Below, one piece after another: positions 19,438 to 28,211 of a stretch of 64,000 nucleotides of DNA (positions within the stretch are counted from its first letter, which is position 1; every line of letters begins with the position of its first letter). Origin of the DNA: Thiohalocapsa sp. (GTDB taxonomy: Bacteria; Pseudomonadota; Gammaproteobacteria; Chromatiales; Chromatiaceae); the NCBI GenBank assembly GCA_021736785.1, contig JAIPFF010000022.1:1-64000 (forward strand), written 5' to 3'. The notes beneath the pieces are model-generated. The model did no database searches. It had not been told where the DNA came from and saw nothing but the letters and a program-made list of their open reading frames with translations. Both the position numbers and the translations under genes were made by a program.

Positions 19438-19465
19438 ACTCAGGGTTTGAAACAGCGATTACAAG
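19438..19465 (-). promoter_or_regulatory. possible sigma-32-type promoter of lon
   Basis: On the minus strand CTTGTAA (19459-19465; 6 of 7 to CTTGAAA) is followed after 13 bp by CCCTGAGT (19438-19445; partial match to CCCCATNT). It spans the rsmA stop codon and lies 40 bp upstream of the lon ATG. lon is a heat-shock gene in many proteobacteria, which fits. The -10 match is weak. Confidence 0.3.
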
Positions 19466-20262
19466 CGCTCGCGAGTCCCTTGCGCGGCGGCATGGTTGGC
19501 GAGGGAGACGAAGTCATCCACCCCCAGTTGCTCGGCCCGCGCGGCGGGATCGAGCCCGGCAGCTCGGATCAACTGCGGGTCGATCAATCCGCTCAGGCTG
19601 TTGCGCAGCGTTTTGCGCCGCTGCGAGAACGCGGCGGCAACCACGCGCGCATGCAGCGCCGTATCCCGCAGCCGGTAACGGGGCGGGTCGTCGGGCGTCA
19701 ACCGCAGCATGGCCGAATCGACTTTCGGCGCCGGCGAAAACGCGCCGGGACCGATGACGAACAGTCGCTGCGTGCTGCAAACCGTCTGCACCATCACCGA
19801 GAGTCGCCCGTAGGTCTTGTTGCCGGGATCGGCGCAGATGCGGTCCACGACTTCCTTTTGCAGCATCAGGTGCAAGTCGGCGATGCAGCCGGACTGATCG
19901 AGGAAGCGGAATAGCAGCGGGGTCGAGATGTTGTAGGGCAGATTGCCGACCAGGCGCAGCCGCTGATCCGGGCTCACCAGCCCGCAAAGATCGAAATGCA
20001 GCGCATCGGCATTGTGCACCCGCAGGTCGCCGGAGCCACCGAGGCGCTGTTGCAGCGGGCCGACCAGATCCCGGTCGAGCTCGATCACGTCGAGCGCACC
20101 GGCTCCCTCGAGCAGCCCCTCGGTCAGCGCGCCGCGCCCCGGTCCGATCTCGACCAGGTGCTGGCCGGGGCGCGGGTCCACGGCACCGAGAATGCGCCGA
20201 ATGGTGCCGGGGTCATGCAGAAAGTTTTGGCCGAAGCGTTTGCGGGCCCGGTGCTCGCTCAT
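19459..20262 (-). CDS. rsmA: 16S rRNA (adenine1518/1519-N6)-dimethyltransferase
   Basis: 267 residues. GQNFLHDPGTIRRIL at the N-terminus, IGPGRGALTEGLL (SAM motif I) and GNLPYNISTPLLF (catalytic N-L-P-Y motif IV) identify RsmA/KsgA. It dimethylates two adjacent adenines in the 3' hairpin of 16S rRNA during 30S assembly. The usual partners pdxA, surA and apaG are absent here; it sits between a DEAD-box helicase (51 bp upstream) and lon (61 bp downstream) on the same strand. Confidence 0.95.
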   Translation of the reverse strand: MSEHRARKRFGQNFLHDPGTIRRILGAVDPRPGQHLVEIGPGRGALTEGLLEGAGALDVIELDRDLVGPLQQRLGGSGDLRVHNADALHFDLCGLVSPDQRLRLVGNLPYNISTPLLFRFLDQSGCIADLHLMLQKEVVDRICADPGNKTYGRLSVMVQTVCSTQRLFVIGPGAFSPAPKVDSAMLRLTPDDPPRYRLRDTALHARVVAAAFSQRRKTLRNSLSGLIDPQLIRAAGLDPAARAEQLGVDDFVSLANHAAAQGTRERL

Positions 20263-20313
20263 ATTGCGGCGCGCCGCGGGGCCGGTACGCGGCGGCCTTC
20301 GTGGGCCATGCCG

Positions 20314-22302
20314 TCAGTCCCGCGGCTTGCGCTTGCCCGGCGGCTTGCCGGACGGACGAGCGTCGCTGCGCTCGGTCGGACGCGGGCCGCGGCCGGGCGG
20401 CTTGCCGCGGTCGCCGGCGCGCACGCGATCCCGATTCGGCGGACGGCCGCTGCCGCCGCCGGGGCGCGCACCACCCTCGCCGGACGGCCGATGTGCGGTG
20501 TGGCCCCGCGGCGCGCCGGAGGGCGGGGAACCGCCGGGGCCGCCCGCATTGGAGATCCGCAGCGCCTGACCGCGCACATAGACGCGCTTGAGATGCTGGA
20601 AGATCTCCTTCGGCATGCCGGAAGGAAGCTCGACGATGGAATGATCGTCCTGGATATCGATACGCCCGATGTAGCGGCCTTCGAGGCCCGCCTCGTTGGC
20701 GATGGCGCCGACGATCTCGCGCGGCGTCACCGCATGCGCATGGCCGACCTCGATGCGGTACCGCTCCAGGCCTTCGGACGAGCGACCGCGCGGAGGACGG
20801 CCGTCGCCGTCCTGATCGGCCCGAAAGCGGCGGCGCTGGTCGCCGCCGTCGCGCGGACCGCGGGACTGGCGATCGGGCGGCCCGGCACGGCGCGGCGGGG
20901 GCGGCAGCTCTTCGACTTCGAGCGGGCGGTCTTGCTGCAGCTGGAAGGCCAGCGCCGCGGCGATGTCCATCGGCTCCAGTTCCTGCTCCCTTGCGATATT
21001 CGATATCAGGCTGTAGAAGAAATCCAATTCCTCACCGGAGAGCGTCTTGCGCATGTCGGCGACGAAGCGGTCGATGCGCGAGCTGCTCAGCGCCTCCGCG
21101 GACGGCGGCTCCATTTGCGGCACCGGCCGGCGGATGGTGCGCTCGATGGCGCGCAGCAGACCGCGCTCGCGCGGTTCCACCAGCAGGATCGCCTTGCCGG
21201 TGCGCCCGGCACGCCCGGTGCGGCCGATGCGATGGATATAGGCCTGGGGATCGCTCGGGATGTCGTAGTTGACGACATGGCTGACACGCTCGACGTCGAG
21301 GCCGCGCGCGGCCACGTCCGTGGCCACGACGATATCGAGCGCGCCGCGCTTGAGGCGCTCCACGGTGCGCTCGCGCATCTCCTGGCTCATGTCCCCGTTC
21401 AGGGGCTCGGCGGTGAAGCCGTGGGCCTTCAGCGTATCCGCCAGCTCGACGGTGGCGTTCTTCGTGCGCACGAAGATCACCATGCCGTCGAAGGGCTCCA
21501 GCTCCAGGATCCGCGTCAGCACGTCGATCTTGTGGAAGCGCGTGACGATGCAGTGCTGCTGCTCGATGGTGTCGACGGTCTCGGATTGTCCGCGCACGCT
21601 GATCTCGACCGGGTCTTTCAGGCGCCCGTGCGCGATCTTGCGGATCGCCTGCGGCATGGTCGCCGAGAACAGCGCCACTTGGCGGCCGTCCGGGGTGTGG
21701 TCGAAGATCCAGTCGATGTCCTCGGCGAAGCCCATGTTCAGCATCTCGTCGGCCTCGTCGAGCACCAGCACGCGCAGCTCGGCGAAGCTCAGCGTGCCGC
21801 GGCGGATGTGGTCCATGATCCGCCCCGGCGTGCCGACGATGACCTGCGGGTTGTGCTTCAACTGCCGGATCTGCAGCGTGTAGCTTTGGCCCCCGTAGAT
21901 CGGTACGACGTGGAACCGGGGCAGATAGCGGCCGTAGAGCTGAAATGCCTCCGCCACCTGCAGCGCGAGCTCGCGCGTCGGCGTCAGCACCAGCACCTGC
22001 GGCGTGCGCAGATCGGGGTCCAGGGTATTCAGGCACGGCAATGCGAAGGCGGCGGTCTTGCCCGTGCCGGTTTGAGCCTGGCCGAGCAGATCCCGGCCGG
22101 CCAGCAGTGGCGGGATGCACTGTGCCTGAATCGGCGTCGGGCTCTCGTAGCCCAGCTCGGCGGCCGAGCGGGTCAGCGCGGGCAGCAGGGCCAGGTCGGC
22201 GAAGGACAACTGTGCGGGCGCACCGTCGGGTGCGTCGCGGTCGTCGGGGGCGGAGACGGACGTATCGTTGCCGGTCTCGGTATCGGGGTGCAGGGTGTCC
22301 AT
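20314..22302 (-). CDS. deaD: DEAD-box RNA helicase, DeaD/CsdA type
   Basis: 662 residues. Helicase motifs: AQTGTGKTAAFALP (I), PTRELALQ (Ia), VLDEADEMLN (II), FSATMP (III) and HRIGRTGRAGRTGKA (VI). After the core, around residues 515-590, a DbpA-type RNA-binding domain is seen (RYRIEVGHAHAVTPREIVGA). The tail is a low-complexity Arg/Gly/Pro stretch, as in cold-shock CsdA. It unwinds structured RNA in ribosome assembly or mRNA decay. It precedes rsmA, so both may serve ribosome biogenesis. The ATG has a long upstream region. Confidence 0.9.
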   Translation of the reverse strand: MDTLHPDTETGNDTSVSAPDDRDAPDGAPAQLSFADLALLPALTRSAAELGYESPTPIQAQCIPPLLAGRDLLGQAQTGTGKTAAFALPCLNTLDPDLRTPQVLVLTPTRELALQVAEAFQLYGRYLPRFHVVPIYGGQSYTLQIRQLKHNPQVIVGTPGRIMDHIRRGTLSFAELRVLVLDEADEMLNMGFAEDIDWIFDHTPDGRQVALFSATMPQAIRKIAHGRLKDPVEISVRGQSETVDTIEQQHCIVTRFHKIDVLTRILELEPFDGMVIFVRTKNATVELADTLKAHGFTAEPLNGDMSQEMRERTVERLKRGALDIVVATDVAARGLDVERVSHVVNYDIPSDPQAYIHRIGRTGRAGRTGKAILLVEPRERGLLRAIERTIRRPVPQMEPPSAEALSSSRIDRFVADMRKTLSGEELDFFYSLISNIAREQELEPMDIAAALAFQLQQDRPLEVEELPPPPRRAGPPDRQSRGPRDGGDQRRRFRADQDGDGRPPRGRSSEGLERYRIEVGHAHAVTPREIVGAIANEAGLEGRYIGRIDIQDDHSIVELPSGMPKEIFQHLKRVYVRGQALRISNAGGPGGSPPSGAPRGHTAHRPSGEGGARPGGGSGRPPNRDRVRAGDRGKPPGRGPRPTERSDARPSGKPPGKRKPRD

Positions 22303-22751
22303 GTTGGATCTCGAACGGGTTGGCCCCGGGCAGCCCGAGGCGGTCGAAGCGCCGCCGCGATAGGTGCGGCGCCGAACAAGTCAGTATGCGCTACCGGGAC
22401 GCTATGCCGCAATGTGCCCGCAGACCGGATGTCCGCGGGGTGATCCCGCGCGGCACCCAGTTCGGTCGGCTATCCGGCCGGCGGCCGACCGAGCCGCGGC
22501 AGCGCGCCGAGCCCGATGCCCGCAAGCCGACGTAATGCCCGTCGGGGTTGCGTGAGCCCGATACTGCATGCAGTCCTTGTTGTAGTCCATTTGGACGATG
22601 CGCGTTGCGTCGATCCGCGACACACTTAAAAAGGCGCAAGGCAGCGCGCTGCTAAGGATAGTAGGAGACAGGGAGCCTGCTCAGGGACGGCGGGCATGGA
22701 GTCGCGCCCCCCCGCGCGACGGCATCCACGATCCAATCGATCCTCTCTCCC
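22303..22751. other. 449 bp leader/intergenic region upstream of the DEAD-box gene
   Basis: Both flanking genes are read leftward, so this should hold the promoter and a possible long 5' leader of the helicase mRNA as well as the end of a separate promoter region. Two short palindromes occur: ACTGCATGCAGT (22563-22574, perfect 12 bp) and GTCCA-TT-TGGAC (22585-22596). GCAGCGCGCTGC near 22642 is a third. No T-run terminator, RNA gene or convincing small protein was found. Confidence 0.45.
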
Positions 22752-23576
22752 TCACCCGTTGTCGGCGGCAGACGGCCGATAGACCAGCGCCACCAGTTCC
22801 AGTTGGCTGTGCGTTTGCGTCTTCGCCATGATCGAGCGCAACTGCGCCCGCAAGGTGTTGTAGCTGCGGGAGAGACGCTGTGCACTCTCACGCAGATCGC
22901 CTGCTTCGAGCAGCAGTCCTATCAGGCGCAGCTCCGCGCATGTGAGCCGATAGCGACGGGCGAAAGCGTCCAAATCCGGTTCCGAGCCATCCGCAGATAA
23001 CGCCGCCTGTAAACGCATCGCACGAAAGATGTGCCTCAGGTAACCGTTGAAGCGGTCGATGTCGGCACGCGCGAACGGGCCGGTTTCCAGTGATCGGGTC
23101 AGCAATGCGTGAAAACGGGCACGCCCATGATCGGAGAAGTGCGCACCGACGGCATAACCGATTCCGTTGGGACGCCAAAACTCATGATAAAACGCACTGC
23201 GATACAAGGTCTCGGACGCTACCATTTCGCGTTCCGCCAGTGCCGTCGCCGCGGGGACGCGGCCGCCGCGGATGGCTTGCGCAATGGGATCGATAGCCGC
23301 GAATTCGGCTTGGTAGCTGTGCCAAACGGCCTCGTCGCGACCCCATAGGCATGTCTTCGCCGGCTGCGTGCCGGGAGCGGTGTCGGTCATCAGCACGCCG
23401 CAGTCGGCTCCGATCTCGCGCGCCAATCCGGCGAGCAGCCCGTCCCAAGTGGTTTCGCCCACCGGAACGCCGTAGATCTCCTCGATCAGGGCGACATCGA
23501 TCGGGATCGGCGCAGCGACACTCAAGTAGCCTGTCCTTCGGTTGCTGGTTATCCGGCATGACGCGGCCGGGCGCAT
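22752..23576 (-). CDS. LuxR-type helix-turn-helix regulator
   Basis: About 274 residues. The C-terminal ~65 residues (RYRLTCAELRLIGLLLEAGD, then AQRLSRSYNTLRAQLRSIM) fit a LuxR-type HTH, as the T-x-x-E and N-T-x-x-x-x-L positions are kept. The N-terminal ~200 residues lack the autoinducer-domain Trp/Tyr/Asp pattern and match nothing I can name. The start is uncertain: the most upstream ATG is given, but an in-frame TTG about 50 bp downstream has AGGACAGG before it. It is divergent from the ABC1-family gene 235 bp away. Target unknown; the palindromes upstream of deaD are candidate operators. Confidence 0.72.
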   Translation of the reverse strand: MRPAASCRITSNRRTGYLSVAAPIPIDVALIEEIYGVPVGETTWDGLLAGLAREIGADCGVLMTDTAPGTQPAKTCLWGRDEAVWHSYQAEFAAIDPIAQAIRGGRVPAATALAEREMVASETLYRSAFYHEFWRPNGIGYAVGAHFSDHGRARFHALLTRSLETGPFARADIDRFNGYLRHIFRAMRLQAALSADGSEPDLDAFARRYRLTCAELRLIGLLLEAGDLRESAQRLSRSYNTLRAQLRSIMAKTQTHSQLELVALVYRPSAADNG

Positions 23577-23811
23577 CGGCGCGTGCGATCGGCCGCGACA
23601 CTGCCGAAACAGAGGCCATCTCCGGCAGCGGCGTCACGCCTGCCGTCGAGCACAAAACTTACCGCATGTCGTGCGCGCTGTCGTTGCGGATTCGATATCG
23701 GCCCGCGCACATCGATGCGCGTCCTCAACCGCGGCGCGGGTTGCGAAAGTCCCGTGCGCGTACCACTTTTCAGCGATCAGCCGACCCGACGATGGGCAAG
23801 GGAACGATCTC

Positions 23812-25149
23812 ATGAGCGAAAAAAACCCCGACGGCACGTTCGGTGCCGGAAGCAGCGTACCCAGCCGGCGACTGTCGCGCCTTTGGCATCTGGGCCGCGC
23901 GACCACCGATCTCGCGGCCGGCATCGGGCTGCGCGGAATGATCGACATGGCGCGTGCCCGCGGGGATGCGGGCGGCCGTATTCAACTGACGCCGGAGGCC
24001 ACCCGGCGCTTCACCGACCGGCTCGGGCGCATGCGTGGGGCGGTGATGAAGATGGGCCAACTCATGTCCATGGACGGTGCCGATGTGTTCACGCCCGAGG
24101 CGGCGGAGATCATGGCGACACTGCGCGATCGCGCCGAGCCGATGCCGATGAGCCAGTTGGTCCAAGTGCTGGAGAGCGAGTGGGGCTCGGATTGGAACAA
24201 GCACTTCAAGCGCTTCGAATTCAAGCCCGTGGCAGCGGCATCCATCGGCCAAGTGCACCGAGCCGAGACCCGCGACGGCCGCCGCTTGGCGCTGAAGGTC
24301 CAGTTCCCCGGCGTGCGCGAGAGTATAGACAGCGACATCGACAACATTCGGTTCCTGTCCAAGTCGTTCGGCATGATGCCGTCCGGTCTTGATCCGGCGC
24401 CGCTGTTCGACGAGGCGCGCAGGCAATTGCATCAAGAGGCGGACTACCAGGCGGAGGCCGCTGCCCTCGAGGCCTACAGCGCAAAGATCGGCGCCGATCC
24501 GGATTTCTTCGTGCCCGGCGTGCATCGCGACCTGTCCACATCGCGCATTTTGGCCATGGACTTCGCCGACGGCGTCTCCGTGGACCGGCTCGACGACGTC
24601 GCCTATACCCGGGCGCAGCGAGATGCCGCGGCGCAGCGTCTGACACGCCTCCTGCTGCGGGAGTTGTTCGAATTGGGCATCGTGCAGACCGATCCGAACT
24701 TCGGCAATTATCTCTTCGACGCCGACAGCGGGCGCATCGTGCTGCTGGATTTCGGTGCAACCAGTTCGGTGTCGGACACCTTGGTCGAGCGCTACCGCAC
24801 GCTGGCGCGCGCGGCGATGGCCGACGACCGCACGGCCATGCGCGACGGCGCCGTCGCGCTGGGCTACCTGGCCGAGGATGCGGAGCCGACGCGGGCCGCG
24901 GCACTGGTGGAACTGATGCGGTTGTCGGGCGAGATCCTGCGCCATCACGGCCCCTACGACTTCGCCGCGTCGGACCTGTTCGAGCGCGTCTACAACCGCG
25001 GCCGCGAGATGTTCTTCAACGACGCATTCACCCGCTATCCGGAGCCCGAGAGCCTATTTCTGCATCGCAAATTCGTCGGCATTTTCATGCTCTGCCGGCG
25101 TCTGCGTGCTCGCGTGGATCTGCGCGGCATGCTCGAGCACTATCTCTGA
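23812..25149 (+). CDS. ABC1/UbiB-family atypical kinase
   Basis: 445 residues from the ATG at 23812. Family marks: MRGAVMKMGQLMSM (the K-x-G-Q motif), PVAAASIGQVHRAE (Ala-rich nucleotide loop), LALKVQFPGV (Lys), TDPNFGNYLF (in place of D-P-H-P-G-N) and VLLDFGAT (metal Asp). Such proteins have ATPase or kinase-like activity and support ubiquinone or other isoprenoid-lipid metabolism; the N-terminal region lacks the UbiB C-terminal membrane pair, so it is probably not UbiB itself. No coq/ubi neighbours are present. The 209 bp after it, up to the convergent SDR gene, shows no recognisable element. Confidence 0.85.
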   Translation: MSEKNPDGTFGAGSSVPSRRLSRLWHLGRATTDLAAGIGLRGMIDMARARGDAGGRIQLTPEATRRFTDRLGRMRGAVMKMGQLMSMDGADVFTPEAAEIMATLRDRAEPMPMSQLVQVLESEWGSDWNKHFKRFEFKPVAAASIGQVHRAETRDGRRLALKVQFPGVRESIDSDIDNIRFLSKSFGMMPSGLDPAPLFDEARRQLHQEADYQAEAAALEAYSAKIGADPDFFVPGVHRDLSTSRILAMDFADGVSVDRLDDVAYTRAQRDAAAQRLTRLLLRELFELGIVQTDPNFGNYLFDADSGRIVLLDFGATSSVSDTLVERYRTLARAAMADDRTAMRDGAVALGYLAEDAEPTRAAALVELMRLSGEILRHHGPYDFAASDLFERVYNRGREMFFNDAFTRYPEPESLFLHRKFVGIFMLCRRLRARVDLRGMLEHYL

Positions 25150-25358
25150 GCCCCCGCCCATGCCGGTGAAGGCCGGCCGTCGACCGATAGGGACCCCGAT
25201 CACCGGCGACGCCGCTCGTGGGCGCTCGGTGGGGGTGGAATTCACCGCAACGTCCCCCGCGCCCGCGCGCGGCCATGGCGGGCGGAAACGTGGCAGTACG
25301 GTGAGCCGACTTATTCCGAGACGCCGGCGCGGTGCACGGCGAGCCGGCGCTCGCCGCC

Positions 25359-26879
25359 CTAGCGTGCCAGCCGAGCGAGCCTGCGCTGATAGAGGCGCAT
25401 GACCATGCGATGGGCAAAGGCCTGCGTCGGCAGATACACGTACCAGGGCAGGGCGGGCGCGTAGTCGTGAATCGCGGTCATGGTATAGCGTCCGTCGAGC
25501 AGGGCCTGGAACTCGAAGCGAGGATTTCCCGCGGCCTGTCGACGCGCCAGCAAACCGCCGGCGATGCGATAGACCTGACGCGCGGGTGTGCTCTGCTCGC
25601 CGAGACGCACGAGCGAAAGCAGGGTCAGACGCGGGAAGCGCAGGCCCACCTGCACCGACCCCTGCGCGTCGATACGGGTTGTCACCAGCGGCCAGCAACA
25701 GCCGCCGAGCCAGCGGAAATAGTTACCGGCTACCCATGCCGCATCCTGTCCCGGCGGCAGAATCACGCGCTGCACGGAGCGCACCAGCGATTGGCTGCGC
25801 ATCAGGTCCAGATCCCGCGGCCGGACGGCCCGGCGCGGATTCGGGCGCATCCGTCCGGTGCCGTGATCGATGCTCGCCGCCAGCGCTTGTCGGAACGACA
25901 ACGAGCCTTGGGCAATCGCCCGCTGCAGCTTGTTGTCGCGCATGACACTGTCCTGAGGCAGGCTCTCCACGATGGCCCCGACGGTCTGTGCCGGCGCGCC
26001 GCTCACCAGCTTGGCGGTCAAGGAGGCCAGCCGCACCGGCATCAGCGGTAACCGCACCACCGCGCGCTCGACACCCAGCACCTCGGCAGTGGTGCGCAGC
26101 ATCTGCTCGTAGCTCAGCTCCTCGGCGCCGCCCACGTCGAAGGCGCCGCCGTAGTGCTCCGGGCGGCCCAAGACTTCGAGAATCGCACGCACCAAATCCT
26201 GCAGCGCGATCGGACGCGTGCGCGAGCCGGCCGATGCCGGCAGCAGGAAGAACGGCAGCTTGCGCACCAATTCGACCATCAGCGACGGACCGGTGCCGCC
26301 GGGCCCGACGACCAGGCTTGCGCGGAGTGCCGTCAGTGCGCTGCCGCGGGATGCGAGCGCCATCTCCACTTCGCGCCGGCTCCAAAGCAGCGGCGAGAAA
26401 CGAAATCCTTCCGGCATGACGCCGCTGATGAATACGATCTGCCTGACGCCGTTGGCGGCGGCCGCCTCGGCAAAGTTATCGGCCAGCACCAGATCCAGGT
26501 CGCGGCCGCGTGCCTGCGTCAGCCGGGAGGAGGGCGCCAGGGAGTGGATAAGGTAGACCGCGTAGTCCACACCGCGCAGCGCCGCCGAGAGATCCGACAG
26601 CGAGAACAGATCGCAGTGGCGCCAAGTGATGTGCCCATGGGGGTCGGGGGCCGCCGCCCGCGCCGGAGAGCGTGTCAGCGCGAGGACGCGATAATGCTCC
26701 GCGAGCCGCGGGCAGAGCGCCGAGCCGAGGAACCCGCCGGCCCCGGCGACGGCGACCACCGGACGCTCATCGCCGGCACCGCCGCGGGGCGGTCCTTGCG
26801 ACGAGGACGGTCCATGACCCGGCGCTTGCGGGCCGCCGGGCGCCGGCGGCTCATCGGCCGACCGGCCGGGCAGAATCAT
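25359..26879 (-). CDS. NAD(P)-binding SDR protein with C-terminal DUF2867-type domain
   Basis: 506 residues from the ATG at 26877-26879, which has AAAGGA upstream; an earlier start would overlap yebG. After a Pro/Gly-rich leader, VVAVAGAGGFLGSALCPRLA is the Rossmann GxxGxxG loop of atypical SDRs (NmrA/NDUFA9-like). FISGVMPEG and SRREVE follow at the usual places. From ~residue 340 a second domain begins, with the pattern WVAGNYFRWLGGC and a C-terminal WYVYLPTQAFAHRMV, as in DUF2867 lipid-handling proteins. Function is not established; a role in lipid or quinone metabolism is only suggested by the family. Confidence 0.78.
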   Translation of the reverse strand: MILPGRSADEPPAPGGPQAPGHGPSSSQGPPRGGAGDERPVVAVAGAGGFLGSALCPRLAEHYRVLALTRSPARAAAPDPHGHITWRHCDLFSLSDLSAALRGVDYAVYLIHSLAPSSRLTQARGRDLDLVLADNFAEAAAANGVRQIVFISGVMPEGFRFSPLLWSRREVEMALASRGSALTALRASLVVGPGGTGPSLMVELVRKLPFFLLPASAGSRTRPIALQDLVRAILEVLGRPEHYGGAFDVGGAEELSYEQMLRTTAEVLGVERAVVRLPLMPVRLASLTAKLVSGAPAQTVGAIVESLPQDSVMRDNKLQRAIAQGSLSFRQALAASIDHGTGRMRPNPRRAVRPRDLDLMRSQSLVRSVQRVILPPGQDAAWVAGNYFRWLGGCCWPLVTTRIDAQGSVQVGLRFPRLTLLSLVRLGEQSTPARQVYRIAGGLLARRQAAGNPRFEFQALLDGRYTMTAIHDYAPALPWYVYLPTQAFAHRMVMRLYQRRLARLAR

Positions 26880-26910
26880 CCGCGTGTCCTTTGCCGACTC
26901 GGGGCGGGGC

Positions 26911-27210
26911 TCAGCCGGCCGCCTTGATGGGGGCAACGTTCTCGGCCGCCGGCGTTTCCGACGCCGGGCGCTCCGGCTGTTTGCCCTTCAGCACGCGCTC
27001 GACGTTCTTGGCATTGCGCACCAGATAGACAGTCAGCTCCTCGAGCTGCGCCTCGGGCAGGTCCGGCAGCACCCGGTCCTCGCGCAACATCTCCGCCAAG
27101 CGGTCCGCATTCTCCAGCACCTTGTCGTACGCATCGGCCGCTTTCTTGTCGGGTGTCCGCAATCTTTCGACTCCGTTTCGGTCTTTGACGATATATTCGA
27201 TCTCGATCAT
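26911..27210 (-). CDS. yebG: YebG-family protein
   Basis: 99 residues. The pattern EYIVKDRNGVERLRTPDKKAA then DAYDKVLENADRLAEML follows E. coli YebG, a small SOS-regulon protein of unknown biochemical role. The C-terminal Pro/Ala-rich tail is variable in the family. It is read leftward toward the SDR gene (31 bp gap), and away from ferritin. No canonical CTG-N10-CAG LexA box was found upstream; a different inverted repeat lies between its proposed -35 and -10. Confidence 0.82.
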   Translation of the reverse strand: MIEIEYIVKDRNGVERLRTPDKKAADAYDKVLENADRLAEMLREDRVLPDLPEAQLEELTVYLVRNAKNVERVLKGKQPERPASETPAAENVAPIKAAG

Positions 27211-27245
27211 GTCTCGGCGCTCCGCGCGTTTCGATCCGGCGCGGC

Positions 27246-27274
27246 AGTATAGCCTCCTCGTTCGAGGACTTGAA
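27246..27274 (-). promoter_or_regulatory. candidate yebG promoter with an inverted repeat in the spacer
   Basis: On the minus strand TTCAAG (27269-27274) and TATACT (27246-27251) are 17 bp apart, a plausible sigma-70 pair with a good -10. The spacer contains CCTCG-2bp-CGAGG (27256-27267), placed as an operator would be. The ATG of yebG is 36 bp downstream of the -10. Confidence 0.45.
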
Positions 27275-27464
27275 AAACGTCATCGGATTGTCAACCTACA
27301 CTGCATCGCCGGGGGACGCGCAGAAGGCGTCGCGGCCCATTCGGTCGCCGACCTGCACGCCGCCGCACCCATTAAGCCGATGCGCACCGAGCCGCGTCGT
27401 TTCCGACAGTTCCGATATCCCCATCTGTCCAATCAGTGCCGAGTCGTCCAGAGGTGCAACACGC

Positions 27465-28001
27465 ATGATTTCCCAAGACACAGCAGCGCTCATCGGCGCG
27501 CAGATCAACCGCGAGCTCTACTCCGGCTATTTCTATCTCGGCCTGTCGGCGCAGGCCGAAATCGCCAATCTGAAGGGCGCGGCCTCCTGGTTCATGGCCA
27601 AACATTCCGAAGAAATGGCCCACGCCATGAAGATGTACCGCTACCTGCTCGATCAGGATGCGCCCTTGCGTCTGGAAACGATCGCCGCGCCGCCGCCGGA
27701 GAGCGGCAGCGTGCTGCAGATGTTCGAGGCTACGCTCGCCCATGAGCGGGAGGTCACCTCCGCGATCAACGACCTGGTCGATCACGCGCTGTCGGAGAAG
27801 GACCACGCGACCGGCATTTTTCTGCACTGGTTCGTGACCGAGCAGATCGAAGAAGAGGCGACCGTCAACGACATCCTGGGGCGGCTGCGACTGTTCGGCG
27901 AGAAGAGCGAGGGCCTGCTGATGATCGACAACGAATTGGGCCAGAAGGCAAAGCAGATGGCACAAAGTGCCGCTGTCGACTCGGCAGCGGGGGCCGGCTG
28001 A
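27465..28001 (+). CDS. ftnA: non-heme bacterial ferritin
   Basis: 178 residues from the ATG at 27465 (GAGGTG upstream). All FtnA iron ligands are present at E. coli numbering: E17, E50, H53, E94, Q127 at the ferroxidase centre and E49, E126, E129, E130 at site C. A 24-mer cage protein storing ferric iron in the cytoplasm is expected. Its upstream region (27275-27464) lies between divergent yebG and ftnA; no Fur-box match was recognised. A 26-codon Cys-rich frame follows 8 bp after the stop. Confidence 0.94.
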   Translation: MISQDTAALIGAQINRELYSGYFYLGLSAQAEIANLKGAASWFMAKHSEEMAHAMKMYRYLLDQDAPLRLETIAAPPPESGSVLQMFEATLAHEREVTSAINDLVDHALSEKDHATGIFLHWFVTEQIEEEATVNDILGRLRLFGEKSEGLLMIDNELGQKAKQMAQSAAVDSAAGAG

Positions 28002-28009
28002 TCGGCGCC

Positions 28010-28090
28010 ATGAGCAAGAAGTCAGGAAAGTGCTGCAAGAAGTACAAGCAGGGCAAACGGTGCAAGGACTGCCCCAAACGTGTGTCCTGA
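28010..28090 (+). CDS. 26-residue Cys-rich basic peptide downstream of ferritin
   Basis: ATG at 28010 to TGA at 28088-28090. The peptide starts MSKKSGKCCKKYKQG and ends KRCKDCPKRVS; cysteines are C8, C9, C18, C21 (CC-x8-C-x2-C) and nine of 26 residues are lysine. The frame begins 8 bp after the ferritin stop, so it could be translated by coupling; no independent strong ribosome site is seen. The C-x2-C pair and the Cys-Cys pair could bind Zn or Fe. A metal-related role with ferritin is inference. It could be a chance frame, but the Cys/Lys pattern is not what random high-GC sequence gives. Confidence 0.55.
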   Translation: MSKKSGKCCKKYKQGKRCKDCPKRVS

Positions 28091-28211
28091 TCCGGCTTCG
28101 GCGCGCCGAACGGCGACGCGGGCGGGTTCTGTGGCAATGCGACAACTGCCTAGGCCGAGCGTAGGGCCGAAGCGATAGCGGCGCCCCCGGCGCCCGCATC
28201 CGGGAGGAACC

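Noticed and set aside
19996-22443. Long plus-strand frame of about 815 codons
   Set aside because: Antisense to rsmA and the DEAD-box gene, whose motifs are unambiguous.
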